42,972 bases of DNA from Candidatus Aminicenantota bacterium (GTDB taxonomy: Bacteria; Acidobacteriota; Aminicenantia; Aminicenantales; Aminicenantaceae). Location of the stretch: NCBI GenBank assembly GCA_020344415.1, contig CP070825.1, forward strand, positions 2,440,502 through 2,483,473, given 5' to 3'. A program made the position numbers and the translations under genes. Positions 31,012-38,567 of the stretch are shown piece after piece; position 1 is the stretch's first letter, and every line of letters starts with the position of its first letter. The notes under the pieces were generated by a model. That model was not told where the DNA came from, did not search any database, and worked only from the letters and a program-made list of their open reading frames with translations.

Positions 31012-32262
31012 TTAGACAGATTGTAAGAATCTTCTTAAATCTTTACTAAATGAGACCAAAATGCATAGAAGAAGAGTTGTAATTCCGCAGGTTGCGTAGA
31101 TAAGGGGAATATTCTGGTTGAGCAAATCTGCAATGACTCCGCTGAGGCCCATGGATATGGGTGTTAAACCTGATGTAATAGTAATGAATAAGCCAAATAC
31201 TCGTCCTCTAATTTCGCTTGGAACTGCAGTCTGCAATATTGTGAATATATTTATATTGAGAAATCCATTTAAAATCCCGATTGTAGTCATCAGAATAAGT
31301 GCAAGGAGTCCAACATTCACGATGCTTAGAATTGGCAAACAAGAAGCCATAAGAATCAATGCAGAAATAACAGCTTTACTTCGAACAGGACCTTTTATTT
31401 TTAGAGTTCCGGCAAGTCCGTATCCTATGAGAGAGCCGAAGCCGAATGAAGCGAGAATATAACCATACCAGTCTGCCTTCAAATGGAGAAAATCTTCTAC
31501 ATAAAACGGCAATAAAACGATAATTGGAATTGAGAAAAAATTTATTATCGCTGCAGCAAAAAAGAAGGCACGAATTCCCGTATTTCGCCATACGTATCGG
31601 AATCCTCCAATTGTATCACTTTTAAATTGACTCAACTTATCTCGCCAGACTTCGCTTTTTTCCGGTATCTTTTGTGGGATTTTGATAAATGTTTCACTGA
31701 AAGCTGAAAACAGATAAGTGATACCATCGATCAGAAAAAGGAGAGGAGCGCCGAACGTAACGAAAAGATATCCACCCAACGCCTGCCCAATGAATAAAGA
31801 AATCTGATTAGAAGATTGATTCATTGAATTTGCAGCAGATACTTTTTCATGAGGCACAATATCCGGAATGGAGGCTGAAATTGCCGGATTGAAGAATGAC
31901 CGAATGATTCCTAAGGTCAAGCTGACAAAAAAAAGACAAACGATTAAAAAATTTGAAGCTTCAGGTACATTAAACATCAAAAATGCAAGAATGAGCACAG
32001 GTATTCCGCTCAGTATATCGCAGAATATTATGATCTTACGCCGTGAAAAATGATCCGCAAAAGTTCCTGCAATAGGTCCAAGAATAACGAATGGGAGCAT
32101 TGAAATCATCATAATCAGACCTACTAATGAGGCAGATCCTGTTTGATGCTTAATCCACAACATCATGGCGATGAAAAATGCTTGTGAGCCGAGTTGGCTC
32201 ACAAGTTGCCCCTGCCACAACAGAAAAAAATTACGATTAAGGAGTCTTGTAGCCATTTTCAT
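31012..32262 (-). CDS. MFS transporter (drug-efflux / EntS-like)
   Basis: The 416-residue protein has about 11-12 membrane segments and belongs to the MFS_3 (EntS/MefA-like) efflux group. Landmarks are N-R-N-F-F-L-L-W-Q-G-Q-L-V-S-Q-L-G at the N-terminus, A-D-H-F-S-R-R-K-I after the second pair of helices, and P-S-E-I-R-G-R-V-F-G-L in the C-terminal half. It should export a hydrophobic compound or macrolide-like drug using the proton gradient. It is the last gene of a TetR-membrane protein-MFS unit: its start lies 15 bp after the stop of the preceding gene, so control by the TetR repressor upstream is likely. A second in-frame ATG two codons downstream is equally usable. Confidence 0.9.
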   Translation of the reverse strand: MKMATRLLNRNFFLLWQGQLVSQLGSQAFFIAMMLWIKHQTGSASLVGLIMMISMLPFVILGPIAGTFADHFSRRKIIIFCDILSGIPVLILAFLMFNVPEASNFLIVCLFFVSLTLGIIRSFFNPAISASIPDIVPHEKVSAANSMNQSSNQISLFIGQALGGYLFVTFGAPLLFLIDGITYLFSAFSETFIKIPQKIPEKSEVWRDKLSQFKSDTIGGFRYVWRNTGIRAFFFAAAIINFFSIPIIVLLPFYVEDFLHLKADWYGYILASFGFGSLIGYGLAGTLKIKGPVRSKAVISALILMASCLPILSIVNVGLLALILMTTIGILNGFLNINIFTILQTAVPSEIRGRVFGLFITITSGLTPISMGLSGVIADLLNQNIPLIYATCGITTLLLCILVSFSKDLRRFLQSV

Positions 32263-32277
32263 ATTTACTCTTTTTCT

Positions 32278-32685
32278 CTAATCCAGGTCAGAATTTTTCG
32301 ACTCTTGATATCTTTTAAACTGTTTTGCCAATAATCCGCCCAAAGAGGCAAACATAACAAAGAGAAAACTATTGACCAGGATCAGGATATAGAATAATAC
32401 ATCCGATACAGGGTGAAAGATTAACAAAGACCAGTTCGTAGCAAGGAAGAATAAAAATCCTACAAACGCCGTTTGTCTGAAATCATATCCATACTCTCTT
32501 ACCGACTTCCATCCAGCCCAGCTGGTCATAATTGCGGCAACAAGAATAAGAAAAGATGATATTCCAGGAGGCAAATCAAAAGATAACCTCAAAATAACAT
32601 TTATCAGCGTGAGAATGAATACAACCGCCAAAAACACTCTGAAGGCTGTAAAATATTCCTTTAATTTTTTGCTGAAGATATTCAT
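32278..32685 (-). CDS. Small membrane protein of unknown function in TetR-MFS unit
   Basis: The 135-residue protein has four hydrophobic segments at about residues 15-33, 39-57, 70-88 and 96-118, and a basic C-terminal tail (K-Q-F-K-R-Y-Q-E-S-K). I do not recognise a family. It lies 65 bp after the TetR gene and 15 bp before the MFS gene on the same strand, so it is probably part of the same efflux transcript and may be an accessory subunit. That role is positional inference only. Confidence 0.75.
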   Translation of the reverse strand: MNIFSKKLKEYFTAFRVFLAVVFILTLINVILRLSFDLPPGISSFLILVAAIMTSWAGWKSVREYGYDFRQTAFVGFLFFLATNWSLLIFHPVSDVLFYILILVNSFLFVMFASLGGLLAKQFKRYQESKNSDLD

Positions 32686-32750
32686 TTAATTACTCTCCCT
32701 TGTATGGTCAAGCCTTGCTCAGCCTCTAATTCTTGAGAAGTCCCAAGAAA

Positions 32751-33368
32751 TCATTTAAGTCCCCTCCATACGTTTGAGAAAAGTATCTTTTTTATACCCT
32801 GGATATGAGCGCTAGTGTCTAGCCTATCAATGAGAGCTATTTGAAGCTGCACACCTATCACGAGGGCCATAATAAACCCAGCCATTGTCTTTGGATCAAG
32901 ATCCGCACTTATCTCTTTTTTTTCTATTCCTTCCTTAACAAATCCGGACACATTTTTCACAATGAATCCATAAAGAGAGTCAAACATTTCCCTGATATTC
33001 TCCCGCTTTAAGGCTTCGTGCCACAGGCTAAAATTACCCCTTGCACTTTTCTTGAGCTCATTGATCGTGCCGCACTCAAAATTGTTCTTGAAGAACTCCT
33101 CGATCGCCTCCCGGGCTTTATCTTTTTGACCCATCTGTTTAAAAACCTGCCTGTTGTTCTCCATACTCCATTCCTGTATGCCCTCTAGAATCTCCTCTTT
33201 TTTCTTAAAATAGTTATAGATAACTCCGGTGCTGGCACTCATGCGCTTCGCGATTTCCCTTACGGTCGTATCGCTGTATCCCTTCTCTATAAAGCATTCA
33301 TAGGCAGCCATGAGTATTTGCTTCTTCCTGAAATCGGAATATTCTTTTGGCAATTTAGGTGTCATCAT
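32751..33368 (-). CDS. TetR-family transcriptional repressor
   Basis: The 205-residue regulator has the N-terminal TetR helix-turn-helix: I-L-M-A-A-Y-E-C-F-I-E-K-G-Y-S-D-T-T-V-R-E-I-A-K-R-M-x-x-S-x-G-V-I-Y-N-Y-F-K-K-K-E-E-I-L, about residues 18-62. The C-terminal ligand domain is mostly helical and variable. The gene is first in a unit with a membrane protein and an MFS efflux pump, the usual layout for a drug- or metabolite-inducible exporter. The promoter region immediately upstream has repeated ATAAC-type operator sequences overlapping the -35/-10 interval, consistent with autoregulation. GGAGG lies before the double ATG (M-M-T-P). Confidence 0.92.
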   Translation of the reverse strand: MMTPKLPKEYSDFRKKQILMAAYECFIEKGYSDTTVREIAKRMSASTGVIYNYFKKKEEILEGIQEWSMENNRQVFKQMGQKDKAREAIEEFFKNNFECGTINELKKSARGNFSLWHEALKRENIREMFDSLYGFIVKNVSGFVKEGIEKKEISADLDPKTMAGFIMALVIGVQLQIALIDRLDTSAHIQGIKKILFSNVWRGLK

Positions 33369-33381
33369 TTCCTCCCAGAAT

Positions 33382-33447
33382 ATAACAAACGTTCTTTTTT
33401 AATAACACTTGCTCTTATAATATAACGCTTGTTATCTTTTTTGTCAA
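33382..33447 (-). promoter_or_regulatory. Sigma70-type promoter with putative TetR operators
   Basis: On the minus strand, TTGACA (33447-33442) and TATATT (33424-33419) are separated by 17 bp. A perfect dyad ATAAC-N4-GTTAT at 33422-33435 lies between and over these boxes. Two related sequences follow downstream: ATAACACTTG at 33402-33411 and ATAACAAACGTT at 33382-33393. This is what an autoregulated TetR promoter would look like. The assignment to the adjacent TetR is inferred from position. Confidence 0.7.
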
Positions 33448-33593
33448 GCAAAATTTATGATTTTTTTTATTAATCAGAAATTTCCAGGGAAGGATGGCGA
33501 AAAATAATTAATTCTGCGTGCTCTTCTGAATCTACCATTGGGTTGAAGAAAAATATCTAGTAAATCTAAGCAATATTCGATAGAATATTTTAA

Positions 33594-34640
33594 TTGACCG
33601 GAAAAACTGTAATAAAGCTAGAGAGAGATTTGCTGACACCAAACCACACAAAAAAGGATATTCCGGACCAATCTCATCTATTTCTAATCCTGTGTTTTTG
33701 TCTGCCGGCTCTCCTCTTTCTCCTTATTATGTTCAGTGAAGCAGGGGGAAAAATGACAGAACCAAAACCACTCCTCCCTAAAACAGTCGGGCTCTGGACA
33801 AGGGCCGATTCACCTAAATTCGTGGATGCCCAAAATATCTTTGATTACATGGACGGCGCTGGAGAACTCTACGTCGGCTACCGCTTTGACCACCTCGAAT
33901 ACTTCGAGTACAAAGCTAAAACCCAGGAAGATATCCTTGTTGAACTGTATTTTATGAAAACGTCAGACGATTCCTACGGTTTGCTTTCCTTAGATTGGGG
34001 AGGCGAACCTATGGATTTGAGCCAATCTCCTATCGACAATGATGATCCAAGAGCTCTTTATGGTGAAGGACTGCTGCGACTCTGGTCAGATAATATTTAT
34101 GCCCGGATCATGGCCTACCAGGAAACCCCGGAATCCAGGCAGACTGTTCTAACGCTCGGGCGCTCTGTCGTCCAAGGCCGCAATAACCCTAACAAACCCG
34201 CGCTCCTGAAAAACCTTCCGGATTCTCTTCCTTCGAACTGGACCCTCCGCAAAGACAGAGCCAGTTACTTCCGTTCTCATCTGGTGCTGAATTCTATTTA
34301 CTATCTCGGGCAAGAAAACATTCTGGAGTTAGACCACACATCAGAAGCGGTCACTGCTCTCTACGAAAGAAAGACTCCTTCAGGAGAAAAGATCCTCATA
34401 CGGTTCCTTTTGGTGGAATATTCTGAAAATGAGCGTGCAAGAAACGCGCTCACCCAGTTCCACCGTGCCTATCTTCCTGAACACCCTTTTCCAAAAAGGT
34501 CTGACCATTCAGGGAAAATATCGAACGTTTATTCGATCGAAGACGGCTGGATGGGATATAAATTACAAAATAGTATGATAGCATTTATTTTTGAATGTCC
34601 TGATCAGGAAACGGCCAGGACAATCATTGAACAATTATAA
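33594..34640 (+). CDS. DUF6599-family exported or anchored protein
   Basis: The protein has 348 residues when started at TTG 33594. A hydrophobic segment follows at about residues 28-46 (L-F-L-I-L-C-F-C-L-P-A-L-L-F-L-L-I-M), acting as a signal anchor. The soluble part has the DUF6599 pattern: V-G-x-W near the start, then F-D-Y-M-D-G-A-G-E-L-Y-V-G-Y-R-F, Y-F-M-K-T-S-D-D-S-Y-G-L-L-S and a later P-S-G-E-K-I-L-I-R-F. The function of the family is unknown. No ATG gives a better start that keeps the membrane segment. The next gene, a Tat-exported DUF362 protein, begins 31 bp downstream, and such pairs recur in Acidobacteriota-like genomes to my knowledge. Both probably act in the periplasm, perhaps with a redox cofactor, but I have no direct evidence. 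Confidence 0.72.
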   Translation: MTGKTVIKLERDLLTPNHTKKDIPDQSHLFLILCFCLPALLFLLIMFSEAGGKMTEPKPLLPKTVGLWTRADSPKFVDAQNIFDYMDGAGELYVGYRFDHLEYFEYKAKTQEDILVELYFMKTSDDSYGLLSLDWGGEPMDLSQSPIDNDDPRALYGEGLLRLWSDNIYARIMAYQETPESRQTVLTLGRSVVQGRNNPNKPALLKNLPDSLPSNWTLRKDRASYFRSHLVLNSIYYLGQENILELDHTSEAVTALYERKTPSGEKILIRFLLVEYSENERARNALTQFHRAYLPEHPFPKRSDHSGKISNVYSIEDGWMGYKLQNSMIAFIFECPDQETARTIIEQL

Positions 34641-34671
34641 CAATATTCCAACCTAAAGAAGGAGGTATAGC

Positions 34672-35556
34672 ATGTCGCACAAAGGAAAGTCGTTGACACG
34701 GAGAGATTTTCTTCGAGGCACCCTGGGGACAACTCTCGGCGTGTCTGTATTGGGAACGAAGCTTGTGACAGCCGGGGGAAGACCAGCCGGCAAAAGCCTG
34801 GTGACTCTTGTCCGCGACCAAAATGCCATGGACGCAAGCAATAATGTCAAGACTAATGTCCTGAAGACTATGCTCGACCAGACTCTAATCAAATTCACTG
34901 GCAAAAACACCACAAAGAAAGCCTGGCTCAGCCTTGTAACCCCCAAAGATACAATCGGTCTCGTTCCAACACCGCATCTCAACCCCACTCACCAGGAAGT
35001 CACAGACGCCGTTACGTCCTCACTCATTGAAGCCGGAATACCCGAAGGGAAAATTTTGAATGCTCAGGGAGGTCCTGACAAGCCCGAAGCATGTACGGCC
35101 CTGATCGGACTCCCCGCTCTCAAGGCCCACTGGCTGACAGGTATCGGAACTGTATTGAAGCTCTACATCCTCTATTCAGGAAACCCCAGAAATTATCACG
35201 CTGAAAACAACGCCAAACTGGGAGAGATATGGAACCTGCCGTGCTGCAAAGGCAAGACCCGGTTAGTGCTCGTGGATGCTCTTCATCCCCTATTCGACAA
35301 AGGACCGCAAGTGGATCCCCGGTACAAATGGGCCTACAATGGCTTGATCGCAGGAACTGACCCTGTTGCTTTGGAAACAGTCTGCCTGCGCATCATCATG
35401 GAAAAAAGAAAGCTAATGAAAGGAGAACCGTGGCCCCTCTCACCTCCCCCGCTGTGTGTAGAAGCAGCTGACAAGGACTACGGATTGGGAACGAGCAACT
35501 GGGATAATATTAAAGTCGAGAATTACGGTTGGGAGAAGGAACTGCTCCTCGGTTAA
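34672..35556 (+). CDS. Tat-exported DUF362 protein
   Basis: The 294-residue protein starts with a strong twin-arginine signal (T-R-R-D-F-L-R-G-T-L-G-T-T-L-G-V-S-V-L-G). The remainder resembles DUF362 proteins: D-T-I-G-L-V-P-T-P near residue 105, S-L-I-E-A-G-I-P-E-G-K-I, I-G-L-P-A-L-K-A-H-W-L-T-G-I-G-T-V-L-K, L-V-L-V-D-A-L-H-P-L-F-D-K-G-P and G-T-D-P-V-A-L-E-T-V. The ferredoxin-type cysteines seen in some DUF362 members are absent; only scattered cysteines (C-C-K-G, C-T-A) occur. The family function is unsettled. The Tat signal implies that it is folded, possibly with a cofactor, before export. It follows the DUF6599 gene by 31 bp with AAGGAGG nine bases before the ATG. Confidence 0.82.
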   Translation: MSHKGKSLTRRDFLRGTLGTTLGVSVLGTKLVTAGGRPAGKSLVTLVRDQNAMDASNNVKTNVLKTMLDQTLIKFTGKNTTKKAWLSLVTPKDTIGLVPTPHLNPTHQEVTDAVTSSLIEAGIPEGKILNAQGGPDKPEACTALIGLPALKAHWLTGIGTVLKLYILYSGNPRNYHAENNAKLGEIWNLPCCKGKTRLVLVDALHPLFDKGPQVDPRYKWAYNGLIAGTDPVALETVCLRIIMEKRKLMKGEPWPLSPPPLCVEAADKDYGLGTSNWDNIKVENYGWEKELLLG

Positions 35557-35591
35557 GCCCTCTTTCAGTTTTAAAAAATTATCATATCGCT

Positions 35592-35620
35592 GTAGGGGCT
35601 TGATTCATCAAGCCCATCTG
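35592..35620 (+). repeat. GGCTTGAT/ATCAAGCC palindromic repeat, isolated copy
   Basis: GTAGGGGCTTGAT is followed by TC and then ATCAAGCCC, a near-perfect dyad. It is the best match to the consensus shared with copies at 13.5, 16.2-16.5 and 20.2 kb. It lies in the 224-bp gap between the DUF362 and serine hydrolase genes, which otherwise holds no recognisable feature. Confidence 0.72.
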
Positions 35621-35780
35621 CAGGATGTCATTAAAGGGGATAGGATCAATAATCAAAAGGCAAAAAGCAGGACCTGACCCAGTTAGAACAAATTCTAAAA
35701 AAGAAACCTTTTTACCTTAAATACCGTCTAAAAAGAGGAAGAGTTTTTTATTTGGAATGAGCATTTGTATGGAGGTGCGC

Positions 35781-37493
35781 ATGAAACGCCATAATCTATG
35801 TATCATTTTTCTTCTGCCTCTTATTCTAATCTCACTGCCTCACTGCAGACAGCAGAATCTGGGAGCAATACTCCAGAGGGAGATTCCAAAATTAATGGAA
35901 GTGGCTAATATTCAAGGTTTGTCCATGGCCGTGATCCGGGATGGGGAAATTATCTGGTCCGGTAACTTTGGAGTAAGGAGTCGAGAAACAAACGAGCTTG
36001 TGGATGAAAATACCATTTTTGAAGCTGCATCGCTCACAAAAACCGTTACCGCTGTTGCTGCCTTGAAACTGGTGGAGCGGGGAGAAATAGACCTCGACAA
36101 ACCCCTCGCGGAATATCTCCCTTATCCCAAGCTTGCACGCGACGAGCGCTATAAAAAAATAACCGCCAGGCATGTACTGACGCACACCACCGGCCTTCCC
36201 AATTGGGGAACCAGGCTCATCCGCGAACCAGGAGAACTCTATGGTTATTCGGGCGAGGGATTTCTATATTTAGGCCGGACGATAGAAAAAATAACAGGGA
36301 TGTCTCTGCAGGAGTTCACAAAAAAAGAAATATTTGAACCGCTGGGAATGGCTAGGACCAGTTATGTCTGGAATAACCTCTATGATGAAAATGGTGCTTC
36401 CGGCCATGACCGTCATGGCTTTGCAAATCAAAAAAGAAAGAGAACCGAACCGAATGGAGGAGCTAGCTTGTTAACCACCGCGCTAGACTATGCTGCATTC
36501 CTCTGTTCAATCATGAACAATCAGGTGCTGGAGCCAAGAACCATTGACTTGATGCTGACTCCACATGTTAGAGCGGCAAAAAGAAGAGACCCAAAAGACG
36601 AATTAGATGAGTATGTCTCGTGGGGATTCGGCTGGGGAATCCAACCAGGGAACAAAGAAAACGGATTCTGGCATTGGGGCGACAACGGTGACCTCAGAGC
36701 ATATACAGTTTCTTACGGGGAAAGAAAGGAAGGTCTGGTGTTCTTTGCAAATTCCGAGAATCTCTTTTTGATCGCTGAACCGCTCATCTCTCTTGTTCTT
36801 GATGATCCACAACATTCATTCAACTGGCTCACTTACAAACGGATTGATGACCCGGAACGAGTTGCTCGTATGGCAGTTGAAAAGACCTTCCTTGAAGAAG
36901 GTAAAAAAGCGGGCCTGAAGAAAACGGAGGAGATGAAGAATCAATTTCCAGAGATGTTTGAGATAACAGACCTTAACATCATTGCTCGCTATCTAGCAAG
37001 CAGAGAGAAAGCAGACGAAGCTGAGGCGATTCTTAAATGGATTATTGACTCAGATCCGAAGTCAGTTATCGCCTGGGCAGGTCTTGGCAGGCTTTATTTT
37101 GAGACAGGCAGAAACAAGGAATCTTTTGAACATCTTCAAAAGACATTGGAATGGAGCCCTAAAAATTCATATGCAAAAATGACTATCCCCTGGATCAAAG
37201 ATCTCATTCAGGTAGAGGAAAATCCTGTCCTGGTTTCTGAAGCGACACTCAAAAAATATGCGGGTGACTATGGTCCCAGGCACGTGTATCTCCGTGAAGG
37301 CAGATTGTACTATCAGAGGGATGGGAGAAAGGAATATAAGTTAATACCGCTTAATCAAGACACATTTGCTCTAGTAGGTTATGGTGTCTTTCGTCTCCGT
37401 TTCATACTGGACAAAAGCGGAAACGTGACAAAAGTAATGGGCGTATACCTTGGTGGTCGTACGGATGAATCTCTACGCAATAAGACCGAATAA
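35781..37493 (+). CDS. Exported serine beta-lactamase-like hydrolase (class C/PBP type) with C-terminal extension
   Basis: The protein has 570 residues from ATG 35781, which has GGAGG five bases upstream; ATG/GTG codons 24 bp earlier are less well placed. It begins with a hydrophobic signal ending near Cys23 (S-L-P-H-C), possibly a lipoprotein although the box is not ideal. The penicillin-binding fold shows S84-L-T-K87, Y156-S-G and H298-W-G, matching SxxK, YxN/YxG and the H-x-G triad position. After about residue 360 comes an alpha-helical TPR-like stretch (I-I-A-R-Y-L-A-S-R-E-K-A-D-E-A onward) and then a small beta domain (Y-A-G-D-Y-G-P-R) seen in esterase-type relatives. Such proteins are esterases, D-aminopeptidases or peptidases more often than true beta-lactamases. 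It converges on a truncated permease. Confidence 0.86.
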   Translation: MKRHNLCIIFLLPLILISLPHCRQQNLGAILQREIPKLMEVANIQGLSMAVIRDGEIIWSGNFGVRSRETNELVDENTIFEAASLTKTVTAVAALKLVERGEIDLDKPLAEYLPYPKLARDERYKKITARHVLTHTTGLPNWGTRLIREPGELYGYSGEGFLYLGRTIEKITGMSLQEFTKKEIFEPLGMARTSYVWNNLYDENGASGHDRHGFANQKRKRTEPNGGASLLTTALDYAAFLCSIMNNQVLEPRTIDLMLTPHVRAAKRRDPKDELDEYVSWGFGWGIQPGNKENGFWHWGDNGDLRAYTVSYGERKEGLVFFANSENLFLIAEPLISLVLDDPQHSFNWLTYKRIDDPERVARMAVEKTFLEEGKKAGLKKTEEMKNQFPEMFEITDLNIIARYLASREKADEAEAILKWIIDSDPKSVIAWAGLGRLYFETGRNKESFEHLQKTLEWSPKNSYAKMTIPWIKDLIQVEENPVLVSEATLKKYAGDYGPRHVYLREGRLYYQRDGRKEYKLIPLNQDTFALVGYGVFRLRFILDKSGNVTKVMGVYLGGRTDESLRNKTE

Positions 37494-37511
37494 TTACTAT
37501 CTCTCATCTCT

Positions 37512-38030
37512 TTAGGTTGGAAATAGAATTGAAAAAGCGACTTCATTCCCGAAATATTTTGCGGCTGCACTCTCGGACAATACCATCGAATACGGATCTT
37601 CGAGCGCCGTTTTTGGATCACCTTTCATGAAATCGAAAGAGAAAATCTCGAGAAGCTGTGGATCCCCAAAATGAATTTCAGTTTCGAGAAAGCTTTTCTG
37701 TCCGTAGGAAATCAATGGGTGTCCACGGTTTTCTACTCTCGCGGCAGACAGGACTTCAGGATATTCCTCGATCAAGGCGGAGGCTAATGGACCCGGGGTG
37801 ACCGCATATTGATTGCTGCCCATATAATAATTCCCAGGGTCTTCTTTCACGACCCTGTAAATCCTGCGGGCATTCTCATGATAGCGGTCAAAACTCAGTT
37901 CAAACTGGACATAGAGCAGGATAAGAATGAAAGCAGCCATTCCGACTGCTAGCCCCATGATGTTTAAGATTGAATTAGCCTTATTTCTCGATATGTTCCT
38001 TAAAGCAGTTTTTATGTAATTTTTAAACAT
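37512..38030 (-). pseudogene. FtsX/MacB-type ABC permease, N-terminal fragment
   Basis: The product begins M-F-K-N-Y-I-K-T-A-L-R-N-I-S-R-N-K, the standard start of this permease group. It has one membrane helix (residues 23-42), L-S-F-D-R-Y-H-E-N-A-R-R-I-Y-R and part of the MacB periplasmic domain, up to A-A-A-K-Y-F-G-N-E. There the similarity stops abruptly, and nine unrelated residues lead to a stop. A full member has ~800 residues with three more helices, so about 80% is missing. The break near 37540 lies next to the 3' end of the serine hydrolase gene, suggesting a deletion joined the two. The promoter side (38031-38234) is intact and shared with the divergent PadR gene. Confidence 0.85.
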
Positions 38031-38106
38031 AGACTGCCTCCTGTATAGAAAAACAGAATGGGTGTTTCAAGGACGCTCATCATCAATATAGACTGATTTC
38101 TCTAAC

Positions 38107-38176
38107 AAAAGGTTGACGATTTCACTTTCCTTCCTCTTATCCAGAAAGCAAGATAGGAAATTATCGTCAACCTTTT
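38107..38176. promoter_or_regulatory. Inverted repeat in divergent permease/PadR control region
   Basis: AAAAGGTTGACGAT at 38107-38120 is repeated in inverted form at 38163-38176: 14-bp perfect arms about 42 bp apart. They sit between a truncated minus-strand permease and the plus-strand PadR gene. Each arm contains a TTGAC sequence pointing inward. A smaller dyad TTTG-CATA-CAAA lies at 38209-38220, just before the PadR ribosome-binding site. Binding by PadR is plausible but not shown. Confidence 0.5.
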
Positions 38177-38234
38177 TTGATTTTCGACGTCTATATATAT
38201 AAATGCCTTTTGCATACAAATAGGAGAAAAACAG

Positions 38235-38567
38235 ATGATACTCTTATCCAGGGCAGAGGAAATCATTCTTCTGGCGGTCTACAAACTCAAACACAATGCC
38301 TACGGGGTGACCATAAGAGAACAAGTCCAAAAAGATATCGGCAGATATTGGTCTTTTGGCGTCATCTACAAAACCCTGAAGAAAATGAAAACCAAGGAAT
38401 ATGTGAAAAAGATCCCGGGTGACCCCACTTCGGAACGCGGGGGACGGAGCCGATATTACTATGAGATAACTCCCAAAGGCATTTCTGCTTTGAAAGAAAT
38501 CCGTCGCGTCCATTCTTCCATCTGGAACGGCATTCAAAAACTATCGTTTGAAAAGAAGGCAGAATAA
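38235..38567 (+). CDS. PadR-family transcriptional regulator
   Basis: This 110-residue winged-helix protein has the PadR pattern: L-S-R-A-E-E-I-I-L-L-A-V-Y-K-L-K-x-N-A-Y-G-V-T-I-R-E, F-G-V-I-Y-K-T-L-K-K-M, and the wing R-G-G-R-S-R-Y-Y-Y-E-I-T-P-K-G. PadR proteins usually repress the gene behind them and lift repression on binding a phenolic or drug-like ligand. Its stop codon is immediately followed by the ATG of a permease (zero-base gap), the typical PadR-FtsX layout of Acidobacteriota-like genomes. AGGAGA lies before the ATG. Confidence 0.92.
   Translation: MILLSRAEEIILLAVYKLKHNAYGVTIREQVQKDIGRYWSFGVIYKTLKKMKTKEYVKKIPGDPTSERGGRSRYYYEITPKGISALKEIRRVHSSIWNGIQKLSFEKKAE

Noticed and set aside
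35781..37493. Calling the serine hydrolase an antibiotic-resistance beta-lactamase (ampC)
   Set aside because: The YxN motif is YSG, and there is a long C-terminal helical and beta extension typical of esterase/peptidase relatives; there is no evidence for resistance.
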